Shown here in pieces: positions 1 through 12,333 of a DNA stretch of 64,000 bases (positions within the stretch are counted from its first letter, which is position 1; the number at the start of each line of letters is the position of its first letter). The stretch is from Sapria himalayana (Eukaryota > Streptophyta > Magnoliopsida > Malpighiales > Rafflesiaceae). The notes below the pieces were generated by a model, which saw nothing but the letters and a program-made list of their open reading frames with translations, did no database searches and was not told where the DNA came from. The stretch lies in NCBI GenBank assembly GCA_029783825.1, contig JAREIK010001332.1:3830314-3894313 (forward strand). The letters are read 5' to 3'. The position numbers and the translations under genes were made by a program.

Positions 1-1556
1 AGAAAAAATGAAATAAAAGATTGCGGGCTGGAAAGAGAACATGCTAAGTATGACAGAAAGAATTACACTAATCACGCACGTATTAGAAAGCTCATTAACT
101 CGCATTTTAATGACAATTAGGCCACTAAAAATTATTATAAATAAGTTAGAAAAAAAAATGTTCAATTTCTTATGGGATAAAAAAGATGGAAAAAAAAGCT
201 ACACTGGATAAAATGAAAAGAATTATGCTATCTAAAGGAGGAAATAAGTATAGGCTTCACTAACCTAAATGATATGATCAATGCTTGGGCTTATAAAAAC
301 TGATGGAGACTAAAGGAAAAAAATAGCCTCTGAGCAACATACATAAAAGCTAGATATGAATTAGGTAAGAAATTACTCAAAGATCCAAAAAAGACATCAA
401 ATATTTGAAAAATTATGCACAAGCAACAAAGCATAGTTGAAAAATACTCAATTTTAACTAATAATGGGTGAAAATAGTCTCTGACCCCACATGAAAAAAT
501 TTACATTAAGTAGTACGAAGCAATTTGTTAGAAATAGGAAAACACACTTAGGAATTTTTGAAAAGATATGGACTAAGATGATTCCGTAAAAAATAAATGT
601 CTTTATGTGAAAATTGTTCTCTAGCACCATCCCGATAGACGTGAATATACAAAAGAAATGCATAAGACTAGCATCACGTTGTGAATATTTCCAACAAGAT
701 ATAAAAACCACAGAACACTTATTTTCTACGGGGTAAATAGCTAAAAAGATATGAAATAATTTAGAAAATGAGATAAAAATAGAAGAACTTTCATTTAGTC
801 TTAATGAGATATTAAGAAGCTGGGATAATAAGCATTCAAACAATAAGATTCTCAAATGGTTAAAAGAATACATATTGCATATAGTAGTTTGGTACTTGTA
901 GAAGGCTAGAAATGATAGCAGATTTGAGGATAGACAAATGATTGTTAATTCTATCATAGAAAAAATTAGGAGAGAAATCTCCTTTATCTCTGCTTGCAGC
1001 CCTATTAGAATTAGGAAAATAGGATTAGATGAATATAAGATAAAGGTATGGGATCGAGTTACCTGTGAGAAAAAACTGCCAGTAACAAAAATAACCAGTT
1101 GGGAAAAACCCCCACAAGATACTTTTGTGCTTAACACAGATGAGAGTTTCAAAAAAGATATGAGAATGACAAGGGATGGAGTGATAAGAAATGAGGAATG
1201 TGGTGTAATGAAAACATTCACAAAGAGAGAAATAACTTTTGCAGCATTACATTCAGAAGTTATTGCCTTACATAAGGATTTGCAAATTTATAAAGAAAAC
1301 AACTATTTAAATGTGCAAGTGCAAATAGACTGGAGTCTACTGGTAGACTTATTGACAAGTAAAATATAATTATGGAAATTCGAAATGAAAATTGAAAAAA
1401 TAAAAAAATTGCTAAAAGAGTTGAAGGGAGAGATAAAACATATATTTAGAGAGGCTAACACATTAGCGAATAAACTAGCTGAGGAATGTGCTAGGAGAGG
1501 CTCGCAAGAATTCCAACAAAAAACATCCCGATTAGGTATAAAAGAATAATTAATTT
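1..1556 (+). pseudogene. L1-type LINE ORF2, C-terminal part, decayed
   Basis: This is the end of a plant non-LTR retrotransposon ORF2 (reverse transcriptase polyprotein); its start lies outside the window. In broken frames the first 480 bases read as the zinc-binding region after the reverse transcriptase, including FLWDKKDGKKK, an AWAYKNWWRLK-like stretch and ATYIKARYELGKK. A 143-codon open stretch at 938-1369 holds the beginning of the RNase H-like domain (FVLNTDESFKKDMR, GVIRNEECGVM). After a stop the domain ends at about 1385-1550 with HIFREANTLANKLAEECARR, the usual H-x-REAN-x-A-x-x-LA ending. Several in-frame stops and at least one frame change make it inactive. The long open frame on the opposite strand (454-1221) is a shadow. 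The family assignment is firm; the exact boundaries of the broken frames are not. Confidence 0.88.
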
Positions 1557-2880
1557 ATATAAAATAGGTTACTCATAGATTAGAATAAATAAAAAATAAA
1601 ATTAAGAAAATATTAAATTAGAAATAAGGCTTGAGATAGGTGGTGACATTAATTTTTTTGTCTTACTAATTTTTTGAAGGTATCATACATTTTAACCCCG
1701 ATCCTGAGTGGGGCCTATGATTTGAGTTGGTAATATCAGTAGGTTTAATGGGAATGGTTTTAAATTTTGGGTTTTTTCCTTATTTTGAAATTATATGTCC
1801 TGGTCCTAAAGGGAGATCAATAAAAGTGTGCGTTAAATTGTTGTTTGTTTTATTAAATATAATTGTGCTACTGTATGATTTTGTTTAGAAGCAGATCAGC
1901 AAGGAACATAGTTTTTAGAAGCACCCCGGCCCTGTGGGGTGAACACTAATATACTGTGCAGACTTGCAGGAGCAGAGCATTATACCTCGCCTACAAAAAG
2001 CAGACTAGAGAAACATGTATCACCCTGGTCCGGCAGGGTGAATAATGAATGATACCATATTATTTGGGATTGCTATTGGTTTTGTTTTACTTTGTTTTAA
2101 TTAGGTAAATTTTAACAAGCATTATGAGTTATGCAGACAACTTGAGTCTAAGGAAAAGATGTCTTACAAATCGAGAAAACCATCATTTCTACTAGATACA
2201 AAGAAGTGGCAAAAAGAGAGAGTGAGAATGTGCAGAACGCAAGATGGGAGAAATGTTGGAACCATATGAAATGACTGTTGTTAAAACTTTAGAAGTTTGT
2301 CTTATTGTCGGTCGGGAGTTTGTTAAAACTATTGTGCAAGAGTCTGTAGGGATATTGTAAGGGGATGAGATATGGGGAAAATTAGTTCGAGTTAGTTAGG
2401 AGAGTTAGACAGTATAGGTTCCTTGTATGTTCGTTGTAGTGCGGGTCTTGTCATTGGAGCACAAAAAAAGAAATGAAGCTATCGAGGATACGGTGAAGAA
2501 GCAAAGGTCAAGAGTCGGGTCGGGCTGAAAATAATTGATATGAGCTAGAGATAGAAAGCGTGGGCCGTAGTAACTACAAGCTTGGCAGAGGGCCGGGCAG
2601 AAATCATTAGAATATTCTTAAGACCAAAGAAGGAATGACAAGGCAGGCCAAAGAAACAGATTACATGGGTTAAACTTAACTAAAGAAATATATGCTGTAA
2701 TTAAAAAGGCTTGTAAAAGTAAACTGAATCTTAAGTTTTTTGTTTTTTTGTTTTTTATTTTAGTAAGTTAAGGTTTAAAAAGGGTGTAAGAGGGTTAAGG
2801 GTAGATATAGATTGTAAAAATTATATTCCTCCGCCAAAAAAGATATGTTTAATAATAAAAGAAACCTTTAAAAAAAAAAG
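1557..2880 (+). mobile_element. LINE 3' untranslated region and poly(A) tail
   Basis: About 1.3 kb follow the ORF2 relic without coding capacity and end in an A-rich tail at 2870-2879. Just before the tail there is a TATATTCCTCCGCC motif (about 2822-2835) and an AATAATAAAA signal, an arrangement I associate with 3' ends of plant L1-type LINEs. Three GC-rich hairpins lie in the first 500 bases (1695-1713, 1922-1941, 2021-2040). The target duplication cannot be tested because the 5' end is outside the window. Confidence 0.8.
1922..2040 (+). repeat. Paired hairpins in LINE 3' UTR
   Basis: Two similar short hairpins are 79 bases apart: 1922-1941 has stem CACCCC/GGGGTG, and 2021-2040 has stem CACCCTG/CAGGGTG with a 6-base loop. 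Both are followed by GAA and an AT-rich stretch. A looser relative (CCCC...GGGG) is at 1695-1713. They stand out as GC-rich islands in AT-rich DNA. Confidence 0.6.
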
Positions 2881-2902
2881 TAGTATGGGTTAGCCACAAA
2901 TC

Positions 2903-3250
2903 TAGAGGCAACCAAGTTCAATGGGGTGAGCATCCCACGACCAACCTGAGGCATGGCATAGCAAAGGCAAAAACCATGCCTGCCCAAAGTGCGAGCCAGC
3001 CCACAACATGGCCCATGCCATGTCATGCTAGTCAAAATGGCTTGCATGCCAAAATTCAAAATAGCACACTCATTTCAGCATGCTCGACATGAGGGCAAGG
3101 CACATGCACAGCAAGCATTGTCTGTGTTGGAAGTTGATAAAAAATAAAAAGGGGTGAATGAAATGCATGCACCCCATTTAAAAAAATTGACCATTGCCTT
3201 GCAGTGGCCGGCCTTACAGACCACCCAATAGACAACAACACACATCTCTA
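2903..3250. mobile_element. Possible decayed non-autonomous hAT element
   Basis: A GC-richer 350-bp block starts with TAGAGGCAACCAAGTTCAAT and ends with CACACATCTCTA. Both resemble degraded forms of the TIR TAGAGGTGTCAAACGGG seen in the complete hAT elements of this window. The interior holds GGCATGGCA and GGCCGGCC-type words like the hAT subterminal regions. No target duplication is visible (CACAAATC before, TCCTGTTG after), so the call is tentative. The small open frames here are composition artefacts. Confidence 0.4.
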
Positions 3251-3259
3251 TCCTGTTGA

Positions 3260-5426
3260 ATGACATGTCAAAAAAACAAAAAAATAATAAAAAGTATAAC
3301 TTCAGTCATTGGATTGTGGTCTAAAGGCTATCGGCAGAAATTCAATGGTTATTGAATTTCTATCAAAAAACATATAAGAAATTAAAAAAATAATATTTTA
3401 AGTGAACAATTTTTCTATAATTAAAAATATTTTCTTGTTTTTCACACTTAAACTGTAATTTGTTGATTTGTTCACTCATCTCTCAAATTCTCAACTCCAC
3501 ACAATTTTCTAAGCTGCATTTAGAAAGCAATATTAATATTAATGCTTTTTAATATTTAATATAATAGTATAAAATATAATCGTGTAAAATAATATTGACA
3601 AACCATAACTATGGATAGGAAATTATGTTTTCTAAGATTCCAATACAGCTTTGGATCTGAATTTCTACAAAGTACAAGGTACATCAAGTGTTTTTTCAAT
3701 ATTTTTATAATATTTAATTACAATTAAATAAAAAACAAAATCTTTCCTCAAAATTACAAAAACTCTATAAAATAAAAAAAAATAGTAAAATTAATTATTA
3801 TATAAAAAATAAGATATAAAATGAAATAAATAATGACACCCCGATTGAAAGGTTCAAGACTATATTATCGCTCATTTATATGTTTGTCTCTACCTTAATA
3901 TCTTAAAAACCTAAGAATAAACAAACATTATTAGCATGGATCCAGTTTGAATTTATTAAAAATAAAAATTCTAAGAAAATAAACAAACTATAAATATTTA
4001 TATTTATAAAAGTATTGATTAGACTAGATACCTTAGTAGATACACTTAACAATGTATCAAACTCAACTAAGTAGTAAGATCATTAAATTTGAATTACTTT
4101 AGATTTCGTAACTTCATTTATTTACCATCAAGAGTTTGCAAGGATATGCATGGCTAAATCCAAATCTAGTATCGGTCTTCCGCTTAGATTTTTAAAATAT
4201 CCATATTTATTTTATTTAATACATCTTACTTCCAACTCACTTATCATAAGAATCCTAAAATGACTAGTAGAAATAACATAAATAAAAATAATTAAATAAA
4301 AAAAAATAACAATCAATGAACTTAGAATACAAAGTGATGTGATAATAGTGACGTCCATCATTTAAACTAATCATTATGATAGAGCATTCATATATATTGT
4401 TACCCACTTTATTGAGTTTAACTAAAAATTAAATTAAAAAACATTAAGATTTCATGAGATTTTATAACCTTATGATAACTCTATCATATATGAGCGTATA
4501 TTAAGAAAATTTAGGAAATATGATATAAAATAATATTTTAGCATAATTTTTAATAATATTTTAAATAATAATGTAGCAATTAATATATTTATCTGAACTA
4601 TTAGAGATTGTCCCTTAGTTAAAATTTTTTATATTAAGTGTATATATCATATAATTAATCAAATAGTACAAGTTAGCTAAAATATTATTTTTCTCTCAAT
4701 AAACACAATACATTAGAATATATTAAGATATCTAAGAGACTACAAAAAATTTACATGTTATGTTAGTCAATAAATCTAAAAAAAAATTCAAATAGATGTA
4801 ATATACCATTAAAATTTAACATATTTAATATTAAATTCATATGTTTACTACCAACATACAATATCTAATCATATTAATAACAAAACTAGTAAAATAAATA
4901 TTAATAAATATAACGGTCACATTAGATTTTTATTTTTTAAATTTATGAATCTTTTATGATATGACAAATAGGTATTTATCAATATAAACTCTCACAAACT
5001 ATATTGCATATAAATGAATATGCAATATTAGTGGTGTCTTACCAATATAAAAATCATTCAGATTTTAGTTACATGACTATTAAGACATAATAAAAATATT
5101 TAAAATATTAATTATTTACTTTATTTTTTTATTGTTTAACTACATGTATGAATATCATAATTAAGGTCAAAATAATAAAAAATACTATCAAATATATATC
5201 TACATGTATGAACTAACTATTAAAAATAAAGAATAAGATTTTTATTTTACTACTACGAGTAAAGCATTGGCGTGCATTTATTTTTTGTTTATTTTTATAT
5301 TTTTTCACATTAACATCTATAATTTAAATTCAAGCTTCAATCTTTAGTTTAATTTTTGTATTTGTTTGTTTACGTTATATTTACAATTTTCAATTTCAAT
5401 TCTAAAAAAATTTTACTTTTTTATGC
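3260..5426. other. AT-rich intergenic DNA, no gene seen
   Basis: About 2.2 kb of very AT-rich sequence with stops in all frames. I recognise no domain, RNA gene or repeat here. Confidence 0.6.
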
Positions 5427-5434
5427 ATTTCATT
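5427..5434. repeat. Left target-site duplication of hAT element 1
   Basis: ATTTCATT directly precedes the element and is repeated exactly at 9037-9044. Eight bases is the standard hAT duplication length. Confidence 0.93.
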
Positions 5435-6171
5435 TAGAGGTGTCAAACGGGCCGGCCCGGCACGGCACGGCCCGTTTTTATCCAGCACAATCGTGCTACA
5501 GTGCCGTGCCCGGCACGGCACGGTTTGAATATAGGCGGGTCCGGCACGGCCCGTAGGCACAGCGTGCCGTGCCGTGCCGGGCCTGCTTGGGCCCGGCCTG
5601 GCCATACAGGCCGGGGGCCAGGGCATAGCTGCACCGCATAGGCTGAAAGTGAGAAAGAGGCAGCCAGGCAGGGCCGGGCAGGCAGAAATCTGAATTCTAA
5701 AATCAAAATATTGTTTTTTTTTTAATTTATATATTGTAAATTTTATTTCTTAAGGTTAAGTGTAGTGACTGTAGTCTACTGTCTACACTGTGTAGAGTAT
5801 TAATTATTAAATATAATTTTTTTTAAAAATGTTAAAAATTAAAATTAAAAAAATAACAAATTTTAGAAAATTATTTTTTTTATCAAATTCAACTTAATAT
5901 AGCTTTATTTATATTTATAATTTATTAATTATAAATTAAAGTTATTAATTTTTAAAATAAAATTTAAATCGTAAAAAAAATAAATCAATACATTATGTTA
6001 GTAAAAATTAAAATTAAAAAAAAATTAAACTACACAAATGAAAAATTACCAATCATGCATTTGAAACCGATGGTCCGAACAAAACAAGTATAAGTGTCAA
6101 CACAACGTACAAACAAAGCGTATAAATACAATGAATAAAAAAAACATCGAAAAAGAAACAGCAGATCAGCA

Positions 6172-8297
6172 TCAATCGTCAAGCGGCATATCATGAGAAT
6201 TATCAGCCGCAACATCAAGATCAGTATCATATGGATCATCATCATCGACAATCAGCTCCTCCGCCATCGTAGTGGATGTGGATGCGACTGCAGTGTCTAT
6301 CACAGTCTCAGCTTCAGCATGATCATGGATGCTAAACCTCGATTCCTCCCAATCCTTCAAACATGCCAAGGCCTCAACCATATCTGGACGTAATCTCGAT
6401 CTCCTATCCGAAATCACGTTCACTGCAACAGAAAAAGAAGACTCCAATGCTACGCTCGACACCAGATGAGTCAGTAGATCTCGTGTCATCCTAGATAGCA
6501 CGGGATAGGTGAACTCATATGATTTCCACCACTATAATAAATCGAGATTATTATTATCAGAATGTGATACGATTGAGCAGTAATCGGTATCTAAGTACCG
6601 AGACAGCTCACTCCTATGTGATGATCCACACCTACGTTTCCCCCTCGCTAGGTTAATGAAATAATCGTCATCTCAGAACAAGTTATCAATGTCCGTAATC
6701 ACAGTCTCACCACCACCACCACCATACCTAGTATCGTAGTATGTGAACAGGTCTGTCAACTTCTCGTAAATGAACCCTTCAGGTGGCTCTTCCAGGTTCA
6801 TGCATGAGGAAATGAAAGTCAGAGTGTTTTCTACCCCTTCCACCTTAGCCCTAGGGTCCATGCATGCAGCGAGGTAATAAAGAGATGGAATGGTAGACCA
6901 GTACTTTAAGTACTTGGTCTCCATCTCTACAACCATATGGCTAAGCGTCGGGTCAGCTCGATACTTCCTAAACATGCTACTAATGTTGCATATGCACCGG
7001 AGTGCAATACAAGTAGTGGGCGTATAAACCGACGAACACATGTTCGTCGTGTCATAAAATATCTTCAGGAATTTCATAAATGAAATTCCTGAAGCCCAGT
7101 CAGTGTCATCAATAAAAAGTTCGTCACTCTTACTATTAACGTAGTCGGATATCACGTGTTCGTATCCAACACATGATTCCAACATCAGGTACGTGTAATT
7201 CCAACGATGTCTCACATCCGATTGGAATTTCTTCTTCTTAAGATTCGCAGACAAACAGAGAGTACCAAACTCTTGTTGTCTGCGAGGAGTGCGAATATAC
7301 TTGAGTGCATTGCGTATATTTTCCAATGCGGGGGAACACATATTCATACCCGCTTGAACTATCAGGTTAATCACATGACACATGCATCTGACATGAAAGA
7401 TCTCTCCTAATGGTGCGTCTCTAATATTCCTAAAAAACATATTGATCGCTACTCCATTATTAGAAGCATTATCGAAAGTGACACTAAAAATTTTATTTTG
7501 AATTTTATATTCCCTAAATATTTTTTCATCATACACTCAAAAATGGCCGGGTCATCATGAGGATGAAGAATCTCAGTGAATCCTAATATTTTTTTATTGA
7601 TTATCCAGTTAGAATCTACATAGTGACTCGTGAGACATGCATAAGAAGAATCATCGTGACATGTCCATATATCGGACATCACGGACACCACTCCACTATA
7701 TGCCATAAATTCCTTAATTATTTTTTATTTTTCTAACTTATATATCTTTAGTATGTCACTCCTAGATGTAGACCTAGGAATCCTACGATAGGAAGGCTGA
7801 AAATAAATCTGCATGATGCGTACTATCCTCGGATCTTCCGAAAATCTGATCGGAAGACTCATCAATGTGATGAGTCTGGCCATGCCGTCCCTACCCAACT
7901 CGTTGGAGTATACGAAGGGAGTAAACTTTGAGACTGAACTCGATCCAGTCTCAAAAAATGTAGTGCCAAGTTGGGTTTGCCTAGGATCTAAGGGTCCATG
8001 TTTTTTGGTGCATAATTCAGCATGCCTCTTAAGGTGCCCAGTCCCACATGAACTCTTGCATGTTAAAAGTCTCATACAATATTTGCACTGTGCCATTTCA
8101 AGTTCCTCACCCCTAACATTTACTTGTGTTATGATTTTAAAATGAGTCCAAACTACAGAAGTCCTCCTAGTTTTTTGTTTTTTAGAACTTTGGGTTGAGA
8201 TGACTGGAGAAACCAAAGTTTCAGCAGCCGCAGACGTCTGTGTAACACTAACATTTTCATTTTCCAAATTTAAATACATGTCAGGTGTATTTGTCAT
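6172..8297 (-). pseudogene. hAT transposase of element 1, inactivated
   Basis: Cut-and-paste transposase relic; correcting one frame error gives 708 codons including the stop, the same as the sister copy. Start at 8297 (MTNTPDMYLNLENEN). Domains in order: BED zinc finger near residues 45-100 (CKYC ... HLKRH ... C); TSDIW-like catalytic start (here VMSDIWTCHDDSSYACLTSH); TFDNASNNGVAINMF; RCMCHVINLIVQAG; DVRHRWNYTYLMLES; MDPRAKVEGVE; C-terminal dimerisation domain (RMTRDLL ... SSVALESSFSVA ... PDMVEALACLKDW). Lesions against the sister copy: CAA to TAA at about 7725, two extra A in an A-run near 7530, GGA to TGA at 6673-6675, CAG to TAG at 6532-6534. None of these is shared with the sister. A short acidic tail closes the protein. 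Confidence 0.93.
7063..7094. repeat. Perfect 15-bp palindrome inside transposase
   Basis: CTTCAGGAATTTCAT, two bases, then its exact reverse complement. It lies in the coding region (around GISFMKFLKIFYD). The sister element at 14748/14749 has lost one arm and the loop. Confidence 0.9.
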
Positions 8298-8664
8298 TTT
8301 TTATATTTTTTTTCCTATGTTTTTCTAGAAAAAGAAGCTTTAGAGAGAAAAAGTAAATAAAAACGTAAAATAAATTACCTGGTAAAAGCAATGAGGTCAG
8401 TCACGTGCAAGGTGCACCGCAGGAAGCTCTGATGTTCAAAACTCAAGTAGAGTTTCACGAAAATCCAAGCCGAAATCAAAATCTCGAGGCCCGAAAGAGA
8501 GATGCACGGTTTATGTGAGAGAGAGAAAATTTTTATAACATTTATATTTTTGAAAAACATAAATATTATAGGGAGGAAGGTAGAATTTATAGGTTAAAGA
8601 AATTAATTTTTTATAAAAAAAGAAATTTTTTTATTATTTTTTTGAATTTTTAATATAATTTTAA

Positions 8665-8727
8665 GGGGCAGAATCACGAGGACCGTTGGATTCTGCCCCC
8701 TAGCCGTTGGAGGCGAATCCAACGGCT
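8665..8727. repeat. Double hairpin upstream of the transposase (element 1)
   Basis: Two adjoining perfect stems: GGGGCAGAATC (8665-8675) pairs with 8689-8699, and AGCCGTTGGA (8702-8711) pairs with 8718-8727. Both recur in the same order relative to the transposase at 13100-13162 in element 2, the second with two changed bases, and a related stem occurs in old element 3 (12310-12333). It lies about 370-430 bases upstream of the start codon. Confidence 0.8.
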
Positions 8728-9036
8728 GAAAATCTGTAATGTTTGATTTTTTTTTTTTTGGCCGTTGGGATTGGTCGGGTCTAAGCCCGTCGGGGCTCGG
8801 CAGTCGGGACCGCGGGTCGGGTCCAATCAGACCCGACCCGCGGTCTTTTTACGGGGGGGAAGGGTGGGGGGGGGCCGGCGGACGGGTCACGCCCACGCCC
8901 CACGCGTGAACCGGCACGGCACGAGCAGTTCCTAACCCGGGCACGGTTTAAAAACGTGTCGGGCCGGCCCAGGCACGGCCAAACCCTGCCATGCCTCGTG
9001 CTGGGCCAGGCCGGCCCACCACGTTTGACACCTCTA

Positions 9037-9044
9037 ATTTCATT
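9037..9044. repeat. Right target-site duplication of hAT element 1
   Basis: ATTTCATT, identical to the copy at 5427-5434. Confidence 0.93.
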
Positions 9045-9054
9045 TACATATATA

Positions 9055-9078
9055 CATGTGTGTGTGTGTGTGTGTGTG
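9055..9078. repeat. (TG)n microsatellite
   Basis: A TG dinucleotide run next to ATATATACA, just outside the right target duplication of element 1. Confidence 0.9.
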
Positions 9079-9127
9079 ACACAGTTCATTTAAAAAATTA
9101 ATAGCTATAAATAATACAAAATTTTAA

Positions 9128-9676
9128 TTTCGATGGCTAGTAGTACTATGTTGGCTAGGCCTAGACCATGGCTCAGCTAATCATAGCCAACAGTAACAAT
9201 AGGCCAGGTATGGCTAAGGTGGTTGGGCTAGGACCTAGGAGGATGGCCGGTGGCCCCACGTGACTATGTCAAGCTAGTATGGGTTGTTATACACAAACCA
9301 GGCCAGACAAAAAATCATGCTTGGCACTACAATGTTGGGTTTTACATGGGTCCGCCCAACCCAACATGCTTGTTTGTCCAGTCGAGCCTACTTGCTGTGT
9401 TAGGCCTGGGTTGTTTTATATCGTGTTGGCATGACACAACCCAAGTGGATGGCAACATTGTGTCCGACACAGCACAGTGACCTAGCTAGGCCTAAAAAAA
9501 ATAGGTCATGTCAACCCAATTAAAGATAAAAAAAGTAAGTTGTGCTAGTTTGACATGACCCATTAGATACTTCTAAGCTGGTCAATCATTCCAAGAATAA
9601 CCCAGGAGTGACCTATCCCAACACACCTTGTATCCCTTACCAAGCCATGTCAGGGCTTTTAAATGTGTGATACCTA
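9128..9676. mobile_element. Decayed hAT-derived non-autonomous element
   Basis: A GC-richer block with words such as GGCTAGGCCTAG and GGCCGGTGGCC. Its right part (about 9590-9676, ending near TTAAATGTGTGATACCT) aligns by eye with the right part of the block at 26511-27090: both contain a CCCAACACA/CCCAATACA stretch, then TTGT.TCCC.TACCA.GCCA, then CATGTCAGG. The end resembles a mutated GTTTGACACCTCTA. The left end is not defined. The 76-codon open frame at 9250-9480 is a by-product of composition. Confidence 0.5.
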
Positions 9677-9679
9677 TAT

Positions 9680-11623
9680 ATTTTCTAAGTCTTCCAAATC
9701 TAACTTTACTATTATATTTTTTCTCATGTTCATATTAAGATATACAAATATAATATGATCAACAAATGAATATTATTTCTCATTATAGTTTAATATTCTA
9801 AATCATAAAATATAGCAAGTCTAATAATATTTTTTATCACATAAAATTTCTAGCATTATTCTCTGTTTCTTCTACTAGAATTTAATCTTGGCCCATATTT
9901 TTAATTATAAATCTTAAATATCAAAAAAATCATATTATCAAATCTAAAAGTCATCAATCTCTTTTGAATTCTCTCTCTTTCAATTCAGAGTTATAAATTT
10001 TATAGTTTATCTTCAATCAACTAATTTTAAACTTATCTAATATATCACATCATATATCAAATATTGGACCTAAAATTTTACTAGTTTAATTGATTATGAA
10101 AATATCATCTATAAATAATATACATCAAGAAACATCTTCCTAAAAATTTCTAGTCAACTCATTAAAAAGTAAAACACACAGATATAAATTTAAAATATCT
10201 TATTAGTATAATCATATTGAGAATGCAAAATTCTTTTATATTAGTCCAACAAAATAAACACAATTATATATATCAATAATAAAATCAATATAATAAAGAG
10301 TTTTTTTTATATTAAATATTCATGAAATCAACTTCCTAAAACTCATTTAAATATCTTGTCTATAATCTAGATTGATAAAAATCATATATAAGAATTTTAT
10401 TTTGTTATACATTTTTATGTGATTTATTTAAGCAAGAGAATAATTTTCTTAATAGGCTTACTTTCATAAAGCCAAATTGATTCTCAAAAACAATAATTAA
10501 CTTTTAAGTCTCCTGGTGATATTTTCCCAATATTTCATCATATAATTCATCAATTTTATTTCTATATAATTTTATTTTATTATATTTAATCATAAAATTC
10601 TAATTGCACAAGTTTAATATTTTTTAGCTTCTAAAATATTATTAAACAATGTACTATTAAATTTTAATTTTTACTAAATTCTTTTATGTCTACTAAAATA
10701 TCTTTTGATTTTATTAATTTTCCATGTTTTATTTTTTAAAAGCATTTTCTTCATCTTTTTCATTAACTAAGTTATGAAACACATCTTCAAAAAAAATGCA
10801 TACCAATTCAATTATAAAATATCTAATATCTTATACATTCACCCAATGATAAGCTTGGAAGATGTCATTATATGCAACATTCTTTGCAGTTTAATTTGAT
10901 TTATTTCAAACAATTATTTCTATGTCAAATTATAGAAATAATATCTTGGAAGAAAAATATTGAAAATATGATGCTTTTGATTTATTTGTATGTCAAATTA
11001 TAGTTAGTATTCAACTATCACGTAATTCTAATTACAATCACCCAAAAAAAATTTACAATACTCCTTCAACTATTAACTTCCTCACCAAAATTTATATTTT
11101 CAAAGTAAAACATGTCATTTTTGATATTTTTTCTTTTCTTATGTATTTTCTCTTTTTAATATTCTACAAATATTATAATAATCATAAAAAATAAATAAAT
11201 ATTTAACTCTACAATCATGACAAATGATGAGAAAAAAATTCACATATCATGTATAGAAATCTCATCAGATATAATATGATAATTAATATTTTTTATCCTC
11301 ACTACGATTAATGTATATATATCTCATGTATAACTCTCAAATGATAAACAAATGAGCTTTGGTATCAAAATAGTCATCATAAAAAATTCAGTAGATAATA
11401 TCATTATATCATGTAGGTTAATAGATCATAAAATTAAATCAAATTAGATATTATATTTGATGAAATAATAATTTTTTAATAAATTTTATTTGCTCATACA
11501 AAAATAGATTAAAAATAAATTAATAATTTGACAATAATAATTAAAACTAATAGAAGTTGGAATGGAGATAATAATATCTATTTTCAAAACCAAACATATC
11601 TTCACTGAGATTTTTTTTCTAGC

Positions 11624-11657
<34 letters not shown>

Positions 11658-11892
11658 TGTTAATTTTAATATTTTCCAACTATAAAATTAAACACATCAA
11701 AAAAAATAACAAAATTTATTTTAAATAATGTTTTAAAGCATAATGTATGTAAATGTTTAGATTAGATGAGAATATTAATTAATATTTTTTTCTTATTACT
11801 CAATATAGTGCATTAATATCTCAAGTATCACTCTTGAAAGAAAAAAAAAGTTGATGTTTAATTCCATATTCAAAAAAATATGCACTAATTAA
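9680..11892. other. AT-rich intergenic DNA, no gene seen
   Basis: About 2.2 kb of AT-rich sequence with dense stops. Only a (TA)n(CA)n microsatellite at about 11624-11657 stands out. Confidence 0.6.
11624..11657. repeat. (TA)n(CA)n microsatellite
   Basis: A TA run passes directly into a CA run, giving a perfect alternation of purines and pyrimidines. Confidence 0.9.
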
Positions 11893-12309
11893 TATCATGT
11901 TAGAGGTATCAAGTGAGTCGAGCGGCATAAGCATGGCCCAACTGAATCTTACCTGGCCCAACACAATCCAAAATCATGCCACAACATGGATCATGCTAAC
12001 CCAAAGAATAACTCATGTTGTGCTAGGCTAGAAGCTGTCGTGTATCATGCCAAGCCAGACATGACATACATGTCTGGCCCATTGGCACAATTCACCAGCA
12101 CGATGACCGTGATACGAGAACGCGCTATTACCTCTGACCCATTTTTAAAAAAAAACCATGTGTTATTTTAGGCACCCGATCCTTATCTACCACATTGGCA
12201 TGGCAGATCAGCCCATTGACCATTGAGACATAAATCCCAAAGGATAAGGAACTACGTCAGGCACTTGTGTGCATGCATGGACTTAAAAAAAATTTACAAT
12301 CAAATCCTG

Positions 12310-12333
12310 GCCATTGGAATGAATTCCAATGGC
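12310..12333. repeat. Hairpin in the 5' region of element 3
   Basis: GCCATTGGAAT, two bases, then its exact reverse complement. It corresponds in position and sequence to the AGCCGTTGGA stem of elements 1 and 2. Confidence 0.75.

Larger units (their letters stand above)
5435..9036 (-). mobile_element. hAT transposon, element 1 (complete ends, 3602 bp)
   Basis: A DNA transposon of the hAT superfamily with both ends present. The ends are perfect 15-bp inverted repeats, TAGAGGTGTCAAACG, flanked by an exact 8-bp duplication (ATTTCATT). The outer ~250 bp on each side are extremely GC-rich, with many copies of words such as GGCACGGC and GGCCGG; these probably serve as subterminal transposase-binding repeats, as in other hAT elements (inference). 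Transposase lies on the minus strand. Against the sister copy at 12790-16296 it shows high identity along its whole length. The exact target duplication indicates a fairly recent insertion. The small open frames in the GC-rich ends are not genes. Confidence 0.95.

Noticed and set aside
454..1221. 255-codon open frame on the minus strand
   Set aside because: It is antisense to the LINE ORF2 relic, whose plus-strand translation gives clear RNase H-like motifs; the minus-strand product has no recognisable domain.
8781..9089. Pro/Arg/Gly-rich open frames in the GC-rich ends (also 5356-5706, 12795-12983, 16001-16291)
   Set aside because: They overlap terminal inverted repeats and subterminal repeats of hAT elements and differ in frame between the sister copies.
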